64,000 bases of DNA from Candidatus Microthrix parvicella Bio17-1. Lineage in GTDB: Bacteria; Actinomycetota; Acidimicrobiia; Acidimicrobiales; Microtrichaceae. The translations under genes were made by a program, and so were the position numbers. Of this stretch, positions 51,190 to 60,536 are shown piece by piece (within the stretch, counting starts at the first letter, position 1; each line of letters opens with the position of its first letter). The notes beneath the pieces are model-generated. The model searched no databases, was not told the origin of the DNA, and saw only the letters and a list, made by a program, of their open reading frames with translations. The stretch spans positions 248,001 to 312,000 of the forward strand of contig NZ_AMPG01000003.1 of NCBI RefSeq assembly GCF_000299415.1, given 5' to 3'.

Positions 51190-51930
51190 GTGACCACATC
51201 AGGCCGTCCGGCAAGGCCCGAGGCGGCCGCCGACATCCCCTCGACGGAAGAGGCGCTGTCGCGTCTCGACATGCCGCTGGGTGAGGCGATGCGCACCCAG
51301 CGGGCCATCCGCAAGCTGCACCTCGATCCGGTCAGCCACGATGTGTTGCTCCCGCTGCTCGAGCTCTCGTTGAAGGCGCCGACCAGCAGTAACACCCAGG
51401 ACTGGTCGTACCTCGTTGTCGAGGATCCCGAGCAGAAGGAGCGGCTGGCCAAGCTGTATCGGCCGCTCTTCCGCGCCTACGACCCGATCGTCTCCCGGAT
51501 GGCCCGCGGTGACGCAAAGGCGCAGCGCCAGATGGCGCCGGGCCGCTGGCAGGCCAAGCACTTTGCGGAGCTGCCGCTCTTCGTCATCCCGTGTTACCGG
51601 CGTGGCCTGAAGCACCGGCCGGTTGGCCGTCCCCAGATTGCGGTGTCCTCGTTCTACGGGTCGGTGTTCCCGGCAGTTCAGAACCTGCTGTTGGAATGTC
51701 GGGCGGTCGGGTTGGGTGCGTCCATCCAGACGTTGCCCATCTGGCACATCTCGACGGCCCGCCGGATCCTCGGCCTGCCCCGCAAGGTCAACCCGGTGTG
51801 CATCATCCCCATCGGGTGGCCACGTGGCCGCTACGGGCCCACCACCCGTCGGCCGATCGGCGAAGTGGTCCATCTCGACCGCTACGGCAATCAGCCGTTC
51901 CTTGTCCGGTCCAGGGGAGAAGAGGCATGA
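51190..51930 (+). CDS. nitroreductase family FMN protein
   Basis: 246 residues from GTG 51190, with GGGGGA seven bases upstream. FMN-binding Arg/Ser block MRTQRAIRKLHLDPVS and SLKAPTSSNTQDWSYLVV near the N-terminus, and the later GSVFPAVQNLLLECRAVGLG and IPIGWPRGRYGP, are the nitroreductase/BluB-type landmarks. The family reduces nitro groups, quinones or enones with NAD(P)H. Its stop overlaps the start of the ADH gene by ATGA, so the two are co-translated. Confidence 0.85.
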   Translation: MTTSGRPARPEAAADIPSTEEALSRLDMPLGEAMRTQRAIRKLHLDPVSHDVLLPLLELSLKAPTSSNTQDWSYLVVEDPEQKERLAKLYRPLFRAYDPIVSRMARGDAKAQRQMAPGRWQAKHFAELPLFVIPCYRRGLKHRPVGRPQIAVSSFYGSVFPAVQNLLLECRAVGLGASIQTLPIWHISTARRILGLPRKVNPVCIIPIGWPRGRYGPTTRRPIGEVVHLDRYGNQPFLVRSRGEEA

Positions 51931-52856
51931 AGGCAGTTCGTATCATCGACGGCGCTGCAACCTTCGTTGAGACCCCGGCCCCCACCGGTGATGGGGTGCT
52001 CGTCGACGTCGTGTCGGCCGGCATCTGCGGGTCCGACCTGCACCTCATCGACCATGGACTGGTCGAGGGGCGCATCCTTGGTCACGAGATCGCCGGGCGA
52101 ACTCCGGACGGCACGGCGGTGTCGGTCGAGCCGGTCGGGCGGTGCGGACACTGCAACAACTGTGAGGCCGGGTATGCCAACCACTGCGACTCGATGGTGG
52201 CCTTTGGCATATTCGCCGACGGTGGCATGGCGGAGCAGCTCATAGTGCCCGACACCTGCCTCCACCGGCTGCCCAACGGGGTCGACCCGTCGGTCGCTTC
52301 GATCGTCGAGCCGTTGGCCGTGGCCGTGCATGGGCTCCATCGGACGCAGGCGCGCTCCGGCGCCCGGATCGCCATCATCGGCGCAGGTCCCATTGGGCTC
52401 GCCCTTGCTGCGGTCTGTCGCGCCGAAGGCTTGGAGCCCGACGTGAGCGCCCGCCACGACCATCAGCGGGCAGCGGTTGAACGGCTGGGCGGAACCGTCG
52501 GGCTGAACGGTCGTTACGACGTGGTGCTCGACGCCGTCGGCACCACCGAGTCGCTGGCCGACTCGATCCGTGCCTGCCGACCCGAGGGCACGGTGGGGTT
52601 GGTCGGAACGTTGTGGGATCCGGCGACCATCGATGTGGGCCTTTGCCTGAAGGAGGTCCAGATCGTTCCCTCCACGATGTACTGCGGCGCCGGCGGGCGC
52701 AGCGACTTCTACCGGGCGGCGGCGATCCTCGCCGACCACCCGGCGATCGCCTCAACCCTGGTGACCCACCGGTTTCCGCTCGATGCGGCAGAGGACGCCT
52801 TTCACGCGGCCCGCGACCGATCGAGTGGGGCCATCAAGGTGGTCTTCGAGGTCTGA
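51927..52856 (+). CDS. zinc-dependent alcohol dehydrogenase (MDR)
   Basis: 309 residues, start overlapping the nitroreductase stop. Catalytic zinc ligands in SAGICGSDLHLID and GHEIAGR; the structural zinc loop CGHCNNCEAGYANHC has all four Cys. The nucleotide motif is IAIIGAGPIGLALAAVC. It is shorter (309 versus 340-380 residues) than most zinc ADHs because the Rossmann part is compact, but no motif is missing. Oxidises an unknown alcohol or polyol; pairing with a nitroreductase suggests a short redox pathway. Confidence 0.85.
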   Translation: MKAVRIIDGAATFVETPAPTGDGVLVDVVSAGICGSDLHLIDHGLVEGRILGHEIAGRTPDGTAVSVEPVGRCGHCNNCEAGYANHCDSMVAFGIFADGGMAEQLIVPDTCLHRLPNGVDPSVASIVEPLAVAVHGLHRTQARSGARIAIIGAGPIGLALAAVCRAEGLEPDVSARHDHQRAAVERLGGTVGLNGRYDVVLDAVGTTESLADSIRACRPEGTVGLVGTLWDPATIDVGLCLKEVQIVPSTMYCGAGGRSDFYRAAAILADHPAIASTLVTHRFPLDAAEDAFHAARDRSSGAIKVVFEV

Positions 52857-52902
52857 GTCGGCCATCACCCGTCGACGATCACCGGATGGGGCCCAACCGG
52901 GG

Positions 52903-54111
52903 TCATGACCCGTGTGTAGCGGGCAACCGGTCGACGCAGGCGATCGCGGCGGCGCCCAGGCGCATCAGGCGCAGGTCGCCCACGGGCGTGCCGCCGCCGC
53001 GGTTGCACACCATGGCGATCGAGAGGTCACGGCTGGGATCCGCCCAGCCCCCTGAGCCCCCGAGACCGAAGTGCCCGAAGCCCTCCGGGCAGCCTCCCCG
53101 GCTGGTCATTACCCGGTGATATCCCAGCCGCCACCGCATGGGTATCACCAGCACCAGGTCGCGCCGATTGTTCTGTTCCTCCCCGATCCTCCTCACGGTC
53201 TCCGGCGACATCAGGCGCACGTCCCCCAGGGCGCCGCCGCCTGCGAGCGCCGCATAGACCGCCGCCAGGGAGCGGGCCGTGAAGAATCCGTTCATTGCGG
53301 GTACCGAGGCGTCCATGATCTCGGGGCTCGCCAGCACGTCCTCCATGCCGCGGGGCAGCAGGGCGTTGATCACGCGGCGGGGGTTCACCGGTGAGCGCAC
53401 CAGGCTGAGCCCTCTGGCCAACTGGGTGCCGACCGCCTTCTCCGCCCGGTAGACGGGGGAGGGCAGCACCGACCTGGCGCTCCTCATCGGCTCCAACGGG
53501 GCGACGCGGTGTCGTTCCTGAGGGGGGCAACCCAGGAAGAGGCCGTCGAGGCCCAGCGGTTTTGCGAGGTCGTCGGCCACCACGTCGGCCAGTGGGCGGC
53601 CCGTGACCCGGCGGACGATCTCACCGACGAGCCATCCATAGGTGATGGCGTGGTAGCCGGTTTTGGTGCCTGGTTCGTAGGCCGGTCGTTCTCGGGCGAG
53701 TGCGCCCACCATGTAGTCCCAGTCCAGGATCTGATGGGCGTTCTCGATGACGCTGCGAAGCCGGTGCAGGCCCGCCGAGTGGCTGAGCACGTGGCGGACG
53801 GTGAGGTTCTCCTTGCCGTTTTGGGCGAATTCGGGCCAGTAGGTCGCCACCGGTGCGTCGTAGTCCACCAGGCCGGCGTCGGCCTGCAGGTGCAGTGCGG
53901 CCGAGGCGATGCCCTTGGTGGTGCTGAAACACATCGCCAGGGTGTCGGATTGCCACGGGTCGCCTTCGTTGGTGCGCAACCCGCCCCACAGGTCCACCAC
54001 AAGTTCGCCTCGGTGGTACACGGCCAAGGAGGCGCCGCCGGTGGTGCGTCGCAGTTGGTGGCTGAATGTTTCGGCGAGCTCGGTGAAGTCGGCGCTGGAG
54101 TGTCCCTGCAT
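52903..54111 (-). CDS. serine hydrolase, beta-lactamase class C fold
   Basis: 402 residues from ATG 54111; a GTG at 54129 would add six. Cytoplasmic: no signal peptide. The SxxK motif is FSTTKG (about residues 69-74), the second motif is a Tyr in GYHAITYGW, and the third region is GHFGLGGSGGWADP, as in EstB-type carboxylesterases rather than true beta-lactamases. HSAGLHRL is also typical. It probably cleaves a short ester or amide. Monocistronic. Confidence 0.85.
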   Translation of the reverse strand: MQGHSSADFTELAETFSHQLRRTTGGASLAVYHRGELVVDLWGGLRTNEGDPWQSDTLAMCFSTTKGIASAALHLQADAGLVDYDAPVATYWPEFAQNGKENLTVRHVLSHSAGLHRLRSVIENAHQILDWDYMVGALARERPAYEPGTKTGYHAITYGWLVGEIVRRVTGRPLADVVADDLAKPLGLDGLFLGCPPQERHRVAPLEPMRSARSVLPSPVYRAEKAVGTQLARGLSLVRSPVNPRRVINALLPRGMEDVLASPEIMDASVPAMNGFFTARSLAAVYAALAGGGALGDVRLMSPETVRRIGEEQNNRRDLVLVIPMRWRLGYHRVMTSRGGCPEGFGHFGLGGSGGWADPSRDLSIAMVCNRGGGTPVGDLRLMRLGAAAIACVDRLPATHGS

Positions 54112-54302
54112 GATGGGACCGTGCCACACCCGGCCGGATCGTGGCGAGATGAGGTGTTCGCTCGCCCGTTCGGTGGCCCGATGCCGTCACGAGCCACCTT
54201 GGTCTCGCGCTAGGTTCGTTCGTGCGACGGTGATTCCCTGCCGATTCGGAGGCCGAGACCGGCTGCCGACCGCGGCGGGAGTCGCCTCAAAGGAGGGCAA
54301 CC

Positions 54303-54671
54303 ATGACCACCAACGGCGCCGGAGACGATGGGTTTCTCGCCAACTTGAGCGACCCGACCTACGACGTGACCGAAGGTGTGGCGCCACCCGCGCACATGCA
54401 CGGCCAGAGCCACGGCAACGTCCGCCGGTTCGAGCATGCGGGCCACCACATCGAGATCGAAACGCACTACCGAATCACCATCGACGGCCAGGAGTTTCCC
54501 GACCAACTCCATGTTGCCGATGACGGTACCGTGCACTACCACGGCTACCCGCAGTACCGATCGCCCTCGGCGGTCGACATCGTGAAGCGAATCGCCGAGG
54601 ACTTCCTGGCGGAGACCCCACCTCCCATCGATGCCGATGCCGATGCCGATACGCCGGGTCAGGGTTCGTGA
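54303..54671 (+). CDS. His-rich MelC1-like tyrosinase chaperone
   Basis: 122 residues from ATG 54303 after AAGGAGG. Ten His lie in the first 80 residues, including HMHGQSHG, HAGHHIE and VHYHGY. The stretch YRITIDGQEFPDQLHV, then DDGTVHYHGYP and a helix SAVDIVKRIAEDF, follows the pattern of MelC1, the small protein that loads copper into tyrosinase MelC2. The MelC1 secretion signal is absent. It overlaps the tyrosinase gene by one base (TGATG), as in melC operons. The MelC1 assignment is by pattern and context, not by an alignment I can run. Confidence 0.6.
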   Translation: MTTNGAGDDGFLANLSDPTYDVTEGVAPPAHMHGQSHGNVRRFEHAGHHIEIETHYRITIDGQEFPDQLHVADDGTVHYHGYPQYRSPSAVDIVKRIAEDFLAETPPPIDADADADTPGQGS

Positions 54672-55642
54672 TGGGTGTTCGTCGTGATGTTCTCGCCTCA
54701 GACGACGACCGTGAGGCGTATCTCCGTGGCTGCATGCTGCTGGCCAATACTCCGTCCGGGTCCACCGCCCTCGACGTGCATCGCATCCTCCAGCCCCAGG
54801 TGCCGGGCTGGGCGATGCGCGGCGACGGGTCGGTCGAACTGTCGATGTGGGACCTGTTCACCCTCTGGCACTACGTCGCCATGGGCCTGCCCACCGCCGG
54901 CGTCAACACCAACCGCGCCCACGGCGGCCCGGTCTTTCTGCCGTGGCACCGCCTCTTTCTGATCCGGCTCGAAGCACAGCTCCAGGGCGTGCTCGACGAC
55001 CCCGATTTTGGGCTGCCGTATTGGGATTGGGCAAAGGATGGACAGCTGAACTCGCCGCTGTGGGCCGACAGCCGCCTGGGCACCAACCGTGGCACGGTTG
55101 ATGCCGGCCGGCTGGCCGGGTTTCGGGTGCGTCTGACCGGGCAGGGCAGCTTCAGTCAGGGTGGTTTCCTGTTGGCCCACCAACCGCGGGCGATCACCCG
55201 CGATGCCGGCGCCGACCCGGATCACCGGACGCTCCCGCGCAAGTCCGACGTCGCCGCATGCATGGATGAGGGCGTCTACGACACCGCCAACTGGGACACC
55301 GCGTCGGTCGGGTTTCGGAACCACCTCGAAGGCTGGCGTCGATGGCCGGTCGAGCTCCACAACCGGGTGCACGTCTGGATTGGGGGCGACATGAGCCCGG
55401 GCACCTCACCCAACGACCCTGTGTTCTTCCTTCATCACTGCAATGTTGATCGAATCTGGGAAGCCTGGATGGACCGCCGGCCCGGCCGCCCCTACGAACC
55501 AACCGGCACACCCGGGGCCGACTCGCCGGGACACAATCTCAACGACAACATGGTGGCTCTGCTTGGTGCAACCATGACTCCCGCCGATGTGCTTGACCCG
55601 AGTCCCTGGTACTCCTTCGACAACCTCAGCGTCGAAACCTAA
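54671..55642 (+). CDS. tyrosinase (type 3 copper monophenol oxidase)
   Basis: 323 residues from ATG 54671 (GTG 54668 also in frame). Copper-A ligands: His67 in LWHYVAMG, His84 in AHGGPVF and His93 in LPWHRLFLIRLE. Copper-B ligands: His230 and His234 in ELHNRVHVW, and His255/256 in FFLHHCNVDRIWEAW. All six positions are filled. The enzyme hydroxylates monophenols and oxidises o-diphenols to quinones, giving melanin or modified phenols. No signal peptide, so it is intracellular unless carried by its partner, as in Streptomyces. Confidence 0.9.
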   Translation: MGVRRDVLASDDDREAYLRGCMLLANTPSGSTALDVHRILQPQVPGWAMRGDGSVELSMWDLFTLWHYVAMGLPTAGVNTNRAHGGPVFLPWHRLFLIRLEAQLQGVLDDPDFGLPYWDWAKDGQLNSPLWADSRLGTNRGTVDAGRLAGFRVRLTGQGSFSQGGFLLAHQPRAITRDAGADPDHRTLPRKSDVAACMDEGVYDTANWDTASVGFRNHLEGWRRWPVELHNRVHVWIGGDMSPGTSPNDPVFFLHHCNVDRIWEAWMDRRPGRPYEPTGTPGADSPGHNLNDNMVALLGATMTPADVLDPSPWYSFDNLSVET

Positions 55643-55660
55643 AGCGGAAGCCGGGGCTGT

Positions 55661-56230
55661 TCAGCTGTTGGCGACGCCCAGGGCCCTCAAGGTGAGGTCG
55701 AGCATTCGCTCCAGTTCCGCATCGCTCACGTCGTGGTCATCGACGATCCGCATCGAGATGAGCGGCCCTTGGATCACGTGCATCGCCAGGTCGACGTCCA
55801 GGTTGGGCTCGACCTCGCCTCTGGCCATCGCCCGCTGCAGGGCAAGCACCGTCGGGCCCCGAGGCTGCACCCGGGCTTGGCGAAACAGCTCGCGGTTGGT
55901 TGGGTCCTCGATTGCCCGGGCCACCATCCATGCGAACAGCTCTCGGCTCTGTTGCAGGCTTGCCACCTTCAGGTAGGCCCGATGTAGCTCGGCCAGGTCG
56001 CCGCGCAGCGTGCCGGTGTCCGGCGCGTCCATCGCCGCCACGTTGGCCTGCACGGTGGCGAACACCAACGCGTCGGTGGTGCCGAAGTGTCGGTACAGGG
56101 TGGTCTTCGCCACCCCGGACCTCCGGGCCACCTCCTCGGCGGTTACGGCGCCAACCCCGTCGGTCACCAGCAGTTCGGCCGTGGCCGCCAGCAGCTTGGT
56201 TCGTGCGCTTTCGCTTCGGGTTCGTGCCAT
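55661..56230 (-). CDS. TetR/AcrR family regulator
   Basis: 189 residues from ATG 56230. The N-terminal helix-turn-helix is typical: LLAATAELLVTDGVGAVTAE, RRSGVAKTTLYRHFGTTDAL. The C-terminal domain contains HRAYLKVASLQQSRELF and is of the TetR_C_16-like size. The gene is convergent with tyrosinase (18-base gap) and divergent from the DUF6326 gene. A TATCC-A-GGATA dyad in the 162-base divergent gap is a candidate operator for it. Confidence 0.88.
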   Translation of the reverse strand: MARTRSESARTKLLAATAELLVTDGVGAVTAEEVARRSGVAKTTLYRHFGTTDALVFATVQANVAAMDAPDTGTLRGDLAELHRAYLKVASLQQSRELFAWMVARAIEDPTNRELFRQARVQPRGPTVLALQRAMARGEVEPNLDVDLAMHVIQGPLISMRIVDDHDVSDAELERMLDLTLRALGVANS

Positions 56231-56269
56231 AACGATGCGAAGCGTAGCGCAAAGATGAGCTCCTGATCG

Positions 56270-56280
56270 TATCCAGGATA
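56270..56280. promoter_or_regulatory. short operator-like dyad
   Basis: TATCCAGGATA is a perfect 5-bp inverted repeat around one base. It lies 40 bases upstream of the TetR start and 113 bases upstream of the divergent DUF6326 gene. The region around it is unusually A+T-rich for this window, as expected of a promoter. A second, looser repeat (GGTATCATATC) follows at about 56288. Confidence 0.35.
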
Positions 56281-56392
56281 ATGTGTTGGTATCATATCGC
56301 TACATGGCGTTGCGTAATGCTGCGAAGGTGGGTTACCTTTCACAGACCGGCGTCACCCAGGGTGCGCCCATGATGACAAGGCGGCAGTACCA

Positions 56393-56812
56393 ATGAGCAC
56401 CGATACCTTTCCCGACCGTCCGATCGACACCCGGCTGAAGATCGCAGCACTGTGGACCGCCACGATGCTGATCTTCGCCTACGTCGACCTGTTCTCCCTC
56501 TACCGTCCTGACGTGCGGGCCGACCTCGAGGCGGGGAAGATGTTTGTCTTTGACGTTGGGCAACCGTTCCTGTTCTTCACCACCCTGTACGTCATCATCC
56601 CGGCGCTGATGATCTACCTGACGTTGGTGATGCAACGACGGGTGAATCGCATCGTCAACGTCACGCTGGCGGCCATCTATGGCCTCACCATCCTGGGCGG
56701 TGCGGCGGGGGAGTGGAACTACTACCTGCTTGGCAGCGTCGTCGAGGTTGGACTGCTCGCCGTGGTGATCCGTCACGCCTGGACCTGGCCCGAGGCGCAG
56801 CCATCGAGGTAG
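56393..56812 (+). CDS. four-helix membrane protein, DUF6326-like
   Basis: 139 residues from ATG 56393; no strong ribosome site is seen. Four hydrophobic segments lie near residues 17-35, 56-80, 88-105 and 110-128. YVDLFSLYRPDVRADLEAGK in the first loop is the conserved block of the small DUF6326 family, often encoded next to TetR genes. Likely under control of the divergent TetR regulator. Function unknown. Confidence 0.75.
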   Translation: MSTDTFPDRPIDTRLKIAALWTATMLIFAYVDLFSLYRPDVRADLEAGKMFVFDVGQPFLFFTTLYVIIPALMIYLTLVMQRRVNRIVNVTLAAIYGLTILGGAAGEWNYYLLGSVVEVGLLAVVIRHAWTWPEAQPSR

Positions 56813-56911
56813 GTGGCCCCAGCAACCGGCCGTGCAACGACGCGTCGGCCACCTCAGGCGCTAAACAGTGCGGGGGTCAATATCGGCTCCGTCACGACAA
56901 GGGGTCCAACG

Positions 56912-58324
56912 ATGACGAACCAACCAACACCCGTGGAGCACCTCACGGTGGAGCAACGCATCGCGGCGGGTCGCGCAGCCCGTGCCGCAGTCCCGCGCTC
57001 GGGGCATGCGGCCTGGGAGCCGTCGGCCGACCGGCCGGACCCGGTTGCGCTTCTTGAGGGGCAGGCCGAGGCCCGGGTGCCCGAGTTGGTGCCCATCCGC
57101 TACGGCCGCATGTTGGTGTCGCCGTTCACGTACTTCCGGGGTGCCGCCTACCCGATGGCCTCCGACTTGTCTCAGGGCCCCAACTCCGGTTTGGAAGTGC
57201 AGCTGTGCGGTGATGCACACCTGTCAAACTTCGGCTTCTTCGCCGCACCGGATCGCAAGATCGTCTTCAGCGTCAACGACTTCGACGAGACTCTCCCGGG
57301 ACCCTTTGAGTGGGACGTCAAGCGGCTGGTTGCCAGCTTCGCAGTGGCGGAACACCAGCGCGGTTCCAGTGACAAGCAGCGGCGCCGGGTGACCGCACAG
57401 GTGATGAAGTCATATCGGAGCGCCATGGCGACGTTTGCGGGCATGCGCAACATCGATATTTGGTACTCACGTATCACCGTCGATGACATCGTCGAGCAGT
57501 TCGTCAGCGTGGTGGGCAAAAAGGGCCGTGCGAAGTTCGACAAGAGCCTGGCCAAGGCACGCACGAAGAACAGCCTCAAGGCGTTCAACAAACTGACCGA
57601 GGTCGTCGATGGTGAGCGGCGAATCGTCAACGACCCCCCGCTCATCGAACCGTTCATCGACCTGTTCCCCACGCTCGAGCGGGAGGGGATCGAGCAGTTC
57701 ATCGTCGAACAGCTCCACTCCTACCAGGCCACGCTGTCGGGCAGTCGCCGGAGCTTGGTGGAGCGCTACGGCTACGTCGACGGGGCACGCAAGGTGGTCG
57801 GGGTCGGCAGTGTCGGCACCCGCGCCTACATCGTGCTGCTCATGGGACGCGACCAGAGCGACCCGCTGATGTTGCAATGCAAGGAGGCGCAGCAGTCGGT
57901 GCTGGAGCCGTTTCTCGGAGCCAGCAGGTTCTCGAGCCATGGGCAGCGTGTCGTTGAGGGTCAACGGATCCTGCAGGCGACAAGCGACGTGTTGCTGGGC
58001 TGGACCGACACCGAGGGCTTCGACGGTGTCCCGCGGTCGTTCTACATTCGTCAACTCTGGGACAACAAGGCCTCTGCAGACATCGAAGGCCTCTCGTCCG
58101 AAACCATGCGCCTGTACGCTCAGCTTTGCGGCTGGACGCTTGCCCGTGCCCATGCTCGCTCCGGGGATCCCATTGCCATCTCCAGCTATCTGGGGTCCGG
58201 CGACAACTTCGATCGTGCGATGGTGACCTATGCCGATGCGTACGCCGCCCAGAACGAACTGGACTACTCGGCGCTGAAGGCGGCGGTTGACACCGGCCGG
58301 TTGCACGCCGAGACCGGTTACTGA
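56912..58324 (+). CDS. DUF2252 family protein
   Basis: 470 residues from ATG 56912; the frame is open upstream but the family N-terminus starts here. Conserved blocks: MLVSPFTYFRGAAYPMASDL, QLCGDAHLSNFGFFAAPDR, VFSVNDFDETLPGPFEWDVK and DGVPRSFYIRQLWDNKAS. The GDxHxxN and NDFDE pieces resemble the catalytic loop and metal-binding Asp of kinase-like folds (compare aminoglycoside phosphotransferases). DUF2252 proteins have no established function; a small-molecule kinase role is possible. Monocistronic. Confidence 0.88.
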   Translation: MTNQPTPVEHLTVEQRIAAGRAARAAVPRSGHAAWEPSADRPDPVALLEGQAEARVPELVPIRYGRMLVSPFTYFRGAAYPMASDLSQGPNSGLEVQLCGDAHLSNFGFFAAPDRKIVFSVNDFDETLPGPFEWDVKRLVASFAVAEHQRGSSDKQRRRVTAQVMKSYRSAMATFAGMRNIDIWYSRITVDDIVEQFVSVVGKKGRAKFDKSLAKARTKNSLKAFNKLTEVVDGERRIVNDPPLIEPFIDLFPTLEREGIEQFIVEQLHSYQATLSGSRRSLVERYGYVDGARKVVGVGSVGTRAYIVLLMGRDQSDPLMLQCKEAQQSVLEPFLGASRFSSHGQRVVEGQRILQATSDVLLGWTDTEGFDGVPRSFYIRQLWDNKASADIEGLSSETMRLYAQLCGWTLARAHARSGDPIAISSYLGSGDNFDRAMVTYADAYAAQNELDYSALKAAVDTGRLHAETGY

Positions 58325-58382
58325 CCGCAGCTCTGGTAGCGCCTTCGATGGCGCACCTGCCGCTCGATCCTCAAGGAAACCG

Positions 58383-59555
58383 ATGATTCGATTGGTCCAG
58401 TCAGGTTCATCGTCACTGCGTGTCGCGGGCGCTGCGACGGCGCTGCTGGTGTTGTCCGGCCTGGTGGCGGGGTGCTCCTCGCCTGATGCCGAATCCAGCG
58501 CCGACTCCACAACTAGGTCGACGTCCGGTTCGAGCACCGCTGAGGTGGTCGGGTCCGAGATGGTGCCGGGCAAAGCCTGGGCTCGGGTTGAGCCCGCAGA
58601 CGCAGCGCTCGACCCGGCGGTCCTTGACACCATCGCCAAGGACGCATCCGGCGACTCCTACTGCCTGACGGTGGTGAAAGACGGGAGGGTGGCCTACGAA
58701 CGAAACTTTCGGGGCCACCAGTCCGACGATCCGCTCGAGGCGTTTTCGGTCACCAAGTCGTTTGCGTCGACGATGGTTGGCATCGCCGAGGCCGACGGAG
58801 ACCTTTCGCTCGCCGATCCGGCCTCAACGTTCATTCCCCAGTGGAAAAACACCGATTCGGCGGATGTGACGGTCAGAAACCTCATCAGCAACGATTCCGG
58901 TCGATTCTGGAGCCTGTCTTCGGACTACGTCCAAATGTTGCAGGCACGCGATCGCACCAGGTTCGCCATCGATCTGAAGCAGGCCGCACCGCCCGGGACG
59001 GTTTGGAACTACAACAACGCCGCCATTCAGACGCTGGACCGGGTGATCTCCACAGCGACGGAGCAACCGACCTCACAGTTCGGCGCCGACCGCATTCTCA
59101 AACCCATCGGCATGTCCAACAGCAGCTTCACCGGAGGCCCCAACGACTCGACGCTGATGTTCATGGGCCTTCAATCGACCTGCCCCGACCTGGCCCGCTT
59201 CGGGCTGCTGGCCATGCGGGACGGCAAGTGGGGAGACCAGCAGGTGGTCCCCAGCGGGTGGTTCACCCAGGCGGCCACACCCGGAAGTTTGAACCCGGCC
59301 TACGGGTTCCTGTGGTGGCTGTACACCGAAAAACCGTTCAAGCCGGCAGTCGGCGGGACCTCCAAGGCGGCATTCTTCCCGGATGCGCCGGATGACACTT
59401 TTGCCGCATTGGGGTTGGGCGGCCAGATGGTCGTCGTGATCCCGTCGCAGAAGCTGGTGATCTCACGGATGGCGGCCGAGGACCAGAGCGATCCCGTCGG
59501 TGGATCCTTCGGGCAGGAACTCCCGGCCCGAGTGGTCTCAGCGGTTACCGACTGA
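58383..59555 (+). CDS. beta-lactamase-fold serine hydrolase lipoprotein
   Basis: 390 residues from ATG 58383 (AAGGAA just upstream). Lipobox GLVAGCSS (Cys about 31), Ser/Thr-rich linker, then a class C beta-lactamase fold. SxxK is SVTKSF, the YxN motif is WNYNNAA, and LGLGGQMVVVIPS supplies the third region. IGMSNSSF is also a family block. Likely an extracellular esterase or D-amino-acid-type peptidase tethered to the membrane. Probably not antibiotic resistance. Confidence 0.85.
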   Translation: MIRLVQSGSSSLRVAGAATALLVLSGLVAGCSSPDAESSADSTTRSTSGSSTAEVVGSEMVPGKAWARVEPADAALDPAVLDTIAKDASGDSYCLTVVKDGRVAYERNFRGHQSDDPLEAFSVTKSFASTMVGIAEADGDLSLADPASTFIPQWKNTDSADVTVRNLISNDSGRFWSLSSDYVQMLQARDRTRFAIDLKQAAPPGTVWNYNNAAIQTLDRVISTATEQPTSQFGADRILKPIGMSNSSFTGGPNDSTLMFMGLQSTCPDLARFGLLAMRDGKWGDQQVVPSGWFTQAATPGSLNPAYGFLWWLYTEKPFKPAVGGTSKAAFFPDAPDDTFAALGLGGQMVVVIPSQKLVISRMAAEDQSDPVGGSFGQELPARVVSAVTD

Positions 59556-59621
59556 CCTGGGCGGTCACGGTGCTGCCCGGTTGGGTCCGGCACAGGCGCG
59601 GCTCGTGTCCGGCGTTGGTCG

Positions 59622-60536
59622 TCAGCACTTGGCGGCCATGTTGGTCAGCGCTCTCACCTCGCCCGGATCGGCGGTCAGTCCCCAGCGGAGCTTCACGGCC
59701 ACCCAGTCGCTCGCGTAGGTGCACCAGTAGGACGTGTTTGGGGGTTGCCAGTCGGACGGATCGCTGTCGGACTTGGACCGGTTGGTTGCCGCGGTCACCG
59801 CAATGAGGGTCTGGGGTGCATCCAGGTCGTTGGCAAACGCCGCCCGGCGGGCAGGATCCCAACGGGATGCACCGCTGCGCCAGGCCTCGGCCAGTGGCAC
59901 CAGGTGGTCGATGTCCAGTTCGGATTCGTCCGGGGTGCTGTAGCCCTCGTATTCCGAGAGCCATCCACCGCCCGGAAGCCCGGGGAGGCCGGCGTGACGT
60001 TCGGCGGCGAGCACCTCGCAACGTGTGTCGCAGCCGTTGTCGTCGGCGTCGAACCAGGGGGAGAACATGCTGCGGTCGTAGCTCTCCTGATCCGTTTCAG
60101 CCGCGAGCGGGAGTCGGTCGATCGAGGCTGCCAACTCACTGGCCGGGACCGCCGTGGCAGGCGTCGCGGTTGTTGGGGTGACGGTTGTTGGTGTCGAGGT
60201 CGTCGGCGGCGCTGTCGTCGGCGGCGCTGCCGTCGGCACGGATTCAGGGTCGGAGGGCTGCTTGATTCTGGCCGTCGTATCGGCCATCTCGGCTGTGGCC
60301 TCGTTGCTGCGTCGTTCGCCCACTCCGGACGCAATCGGCACCGCCAGGCAGAACACCGTGACCATTGCTGCAAACGTCATGGCCGGTGCCCGCCGATCAT
60401 GAGGCAACTGCGCAGCCCACAGCCACACCGGTACCGGCAGCGCAAACAGCCACACTGCGGCCTGCACCGCAGGGTGCTGACGCCGTAGGTCGCTCCATCT
60501 GGGTCGCCGGTCAGTTTTCGCAGCCAACTCCGTCAC
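59622..60536 (-). CDS. HNH nuclease (DUF1524/GmrSD-like) with two membrane segments
   Basis: 304 residues from GTG 60536 (ATG 60560 is the alternative). It begins inside the end of the excalibur gene, out of its frame. Two hydrophobic segments (about residues 22-40 and 48-68) precede a Thr/Pro linker and an extracytoplasmic nuclease domain (about 150-304). Motifs are DNGCDTRCEVL, ELDIDHLVPLAEAW (catalytic His region), DAPQTLIAVTAATNRSKSD, DPSDWQPPN and YWCTYASDWVAVK, as in secreted actinobacterial DUF1524 nucleases. Likely degrades extracellular nucleic acid for nutrition. Confidence 0.75.
   Translation of the reverse strand: MTELAAKTDRRPRWSDLRRQHPAVQAAVWLFALPVPVWLWAAQLPHDRRAPAMTFAAMVTVFCLAVPIASGVGERRSNEATAEMADTTARIKQPSDPESVPTAAPPTTAPPTTSTPTTVTPTTATPATAVPASELAASIDRLPLAAETDQESYDRSMFSPWFDADDNGCDTRCEVLAAERHAGLPGLPGGGWLSEYEGYSTPDESELDIDHLVPLAEAWRSGASRWDPARRAAFANDLDAPQTLIAVTAATNRSKSDSDPSDWQPPNTSYWCTYASDWVAVKLRWGLTADPGEVRALTNMAAKC

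Noticed and set aside
52900-52911. Perfect palindrome GGGTCATGACCC
   Set aside because: It overlaps the stop codon of the serine hydrolase gene at a convergent end with no promoter context; likely chance.
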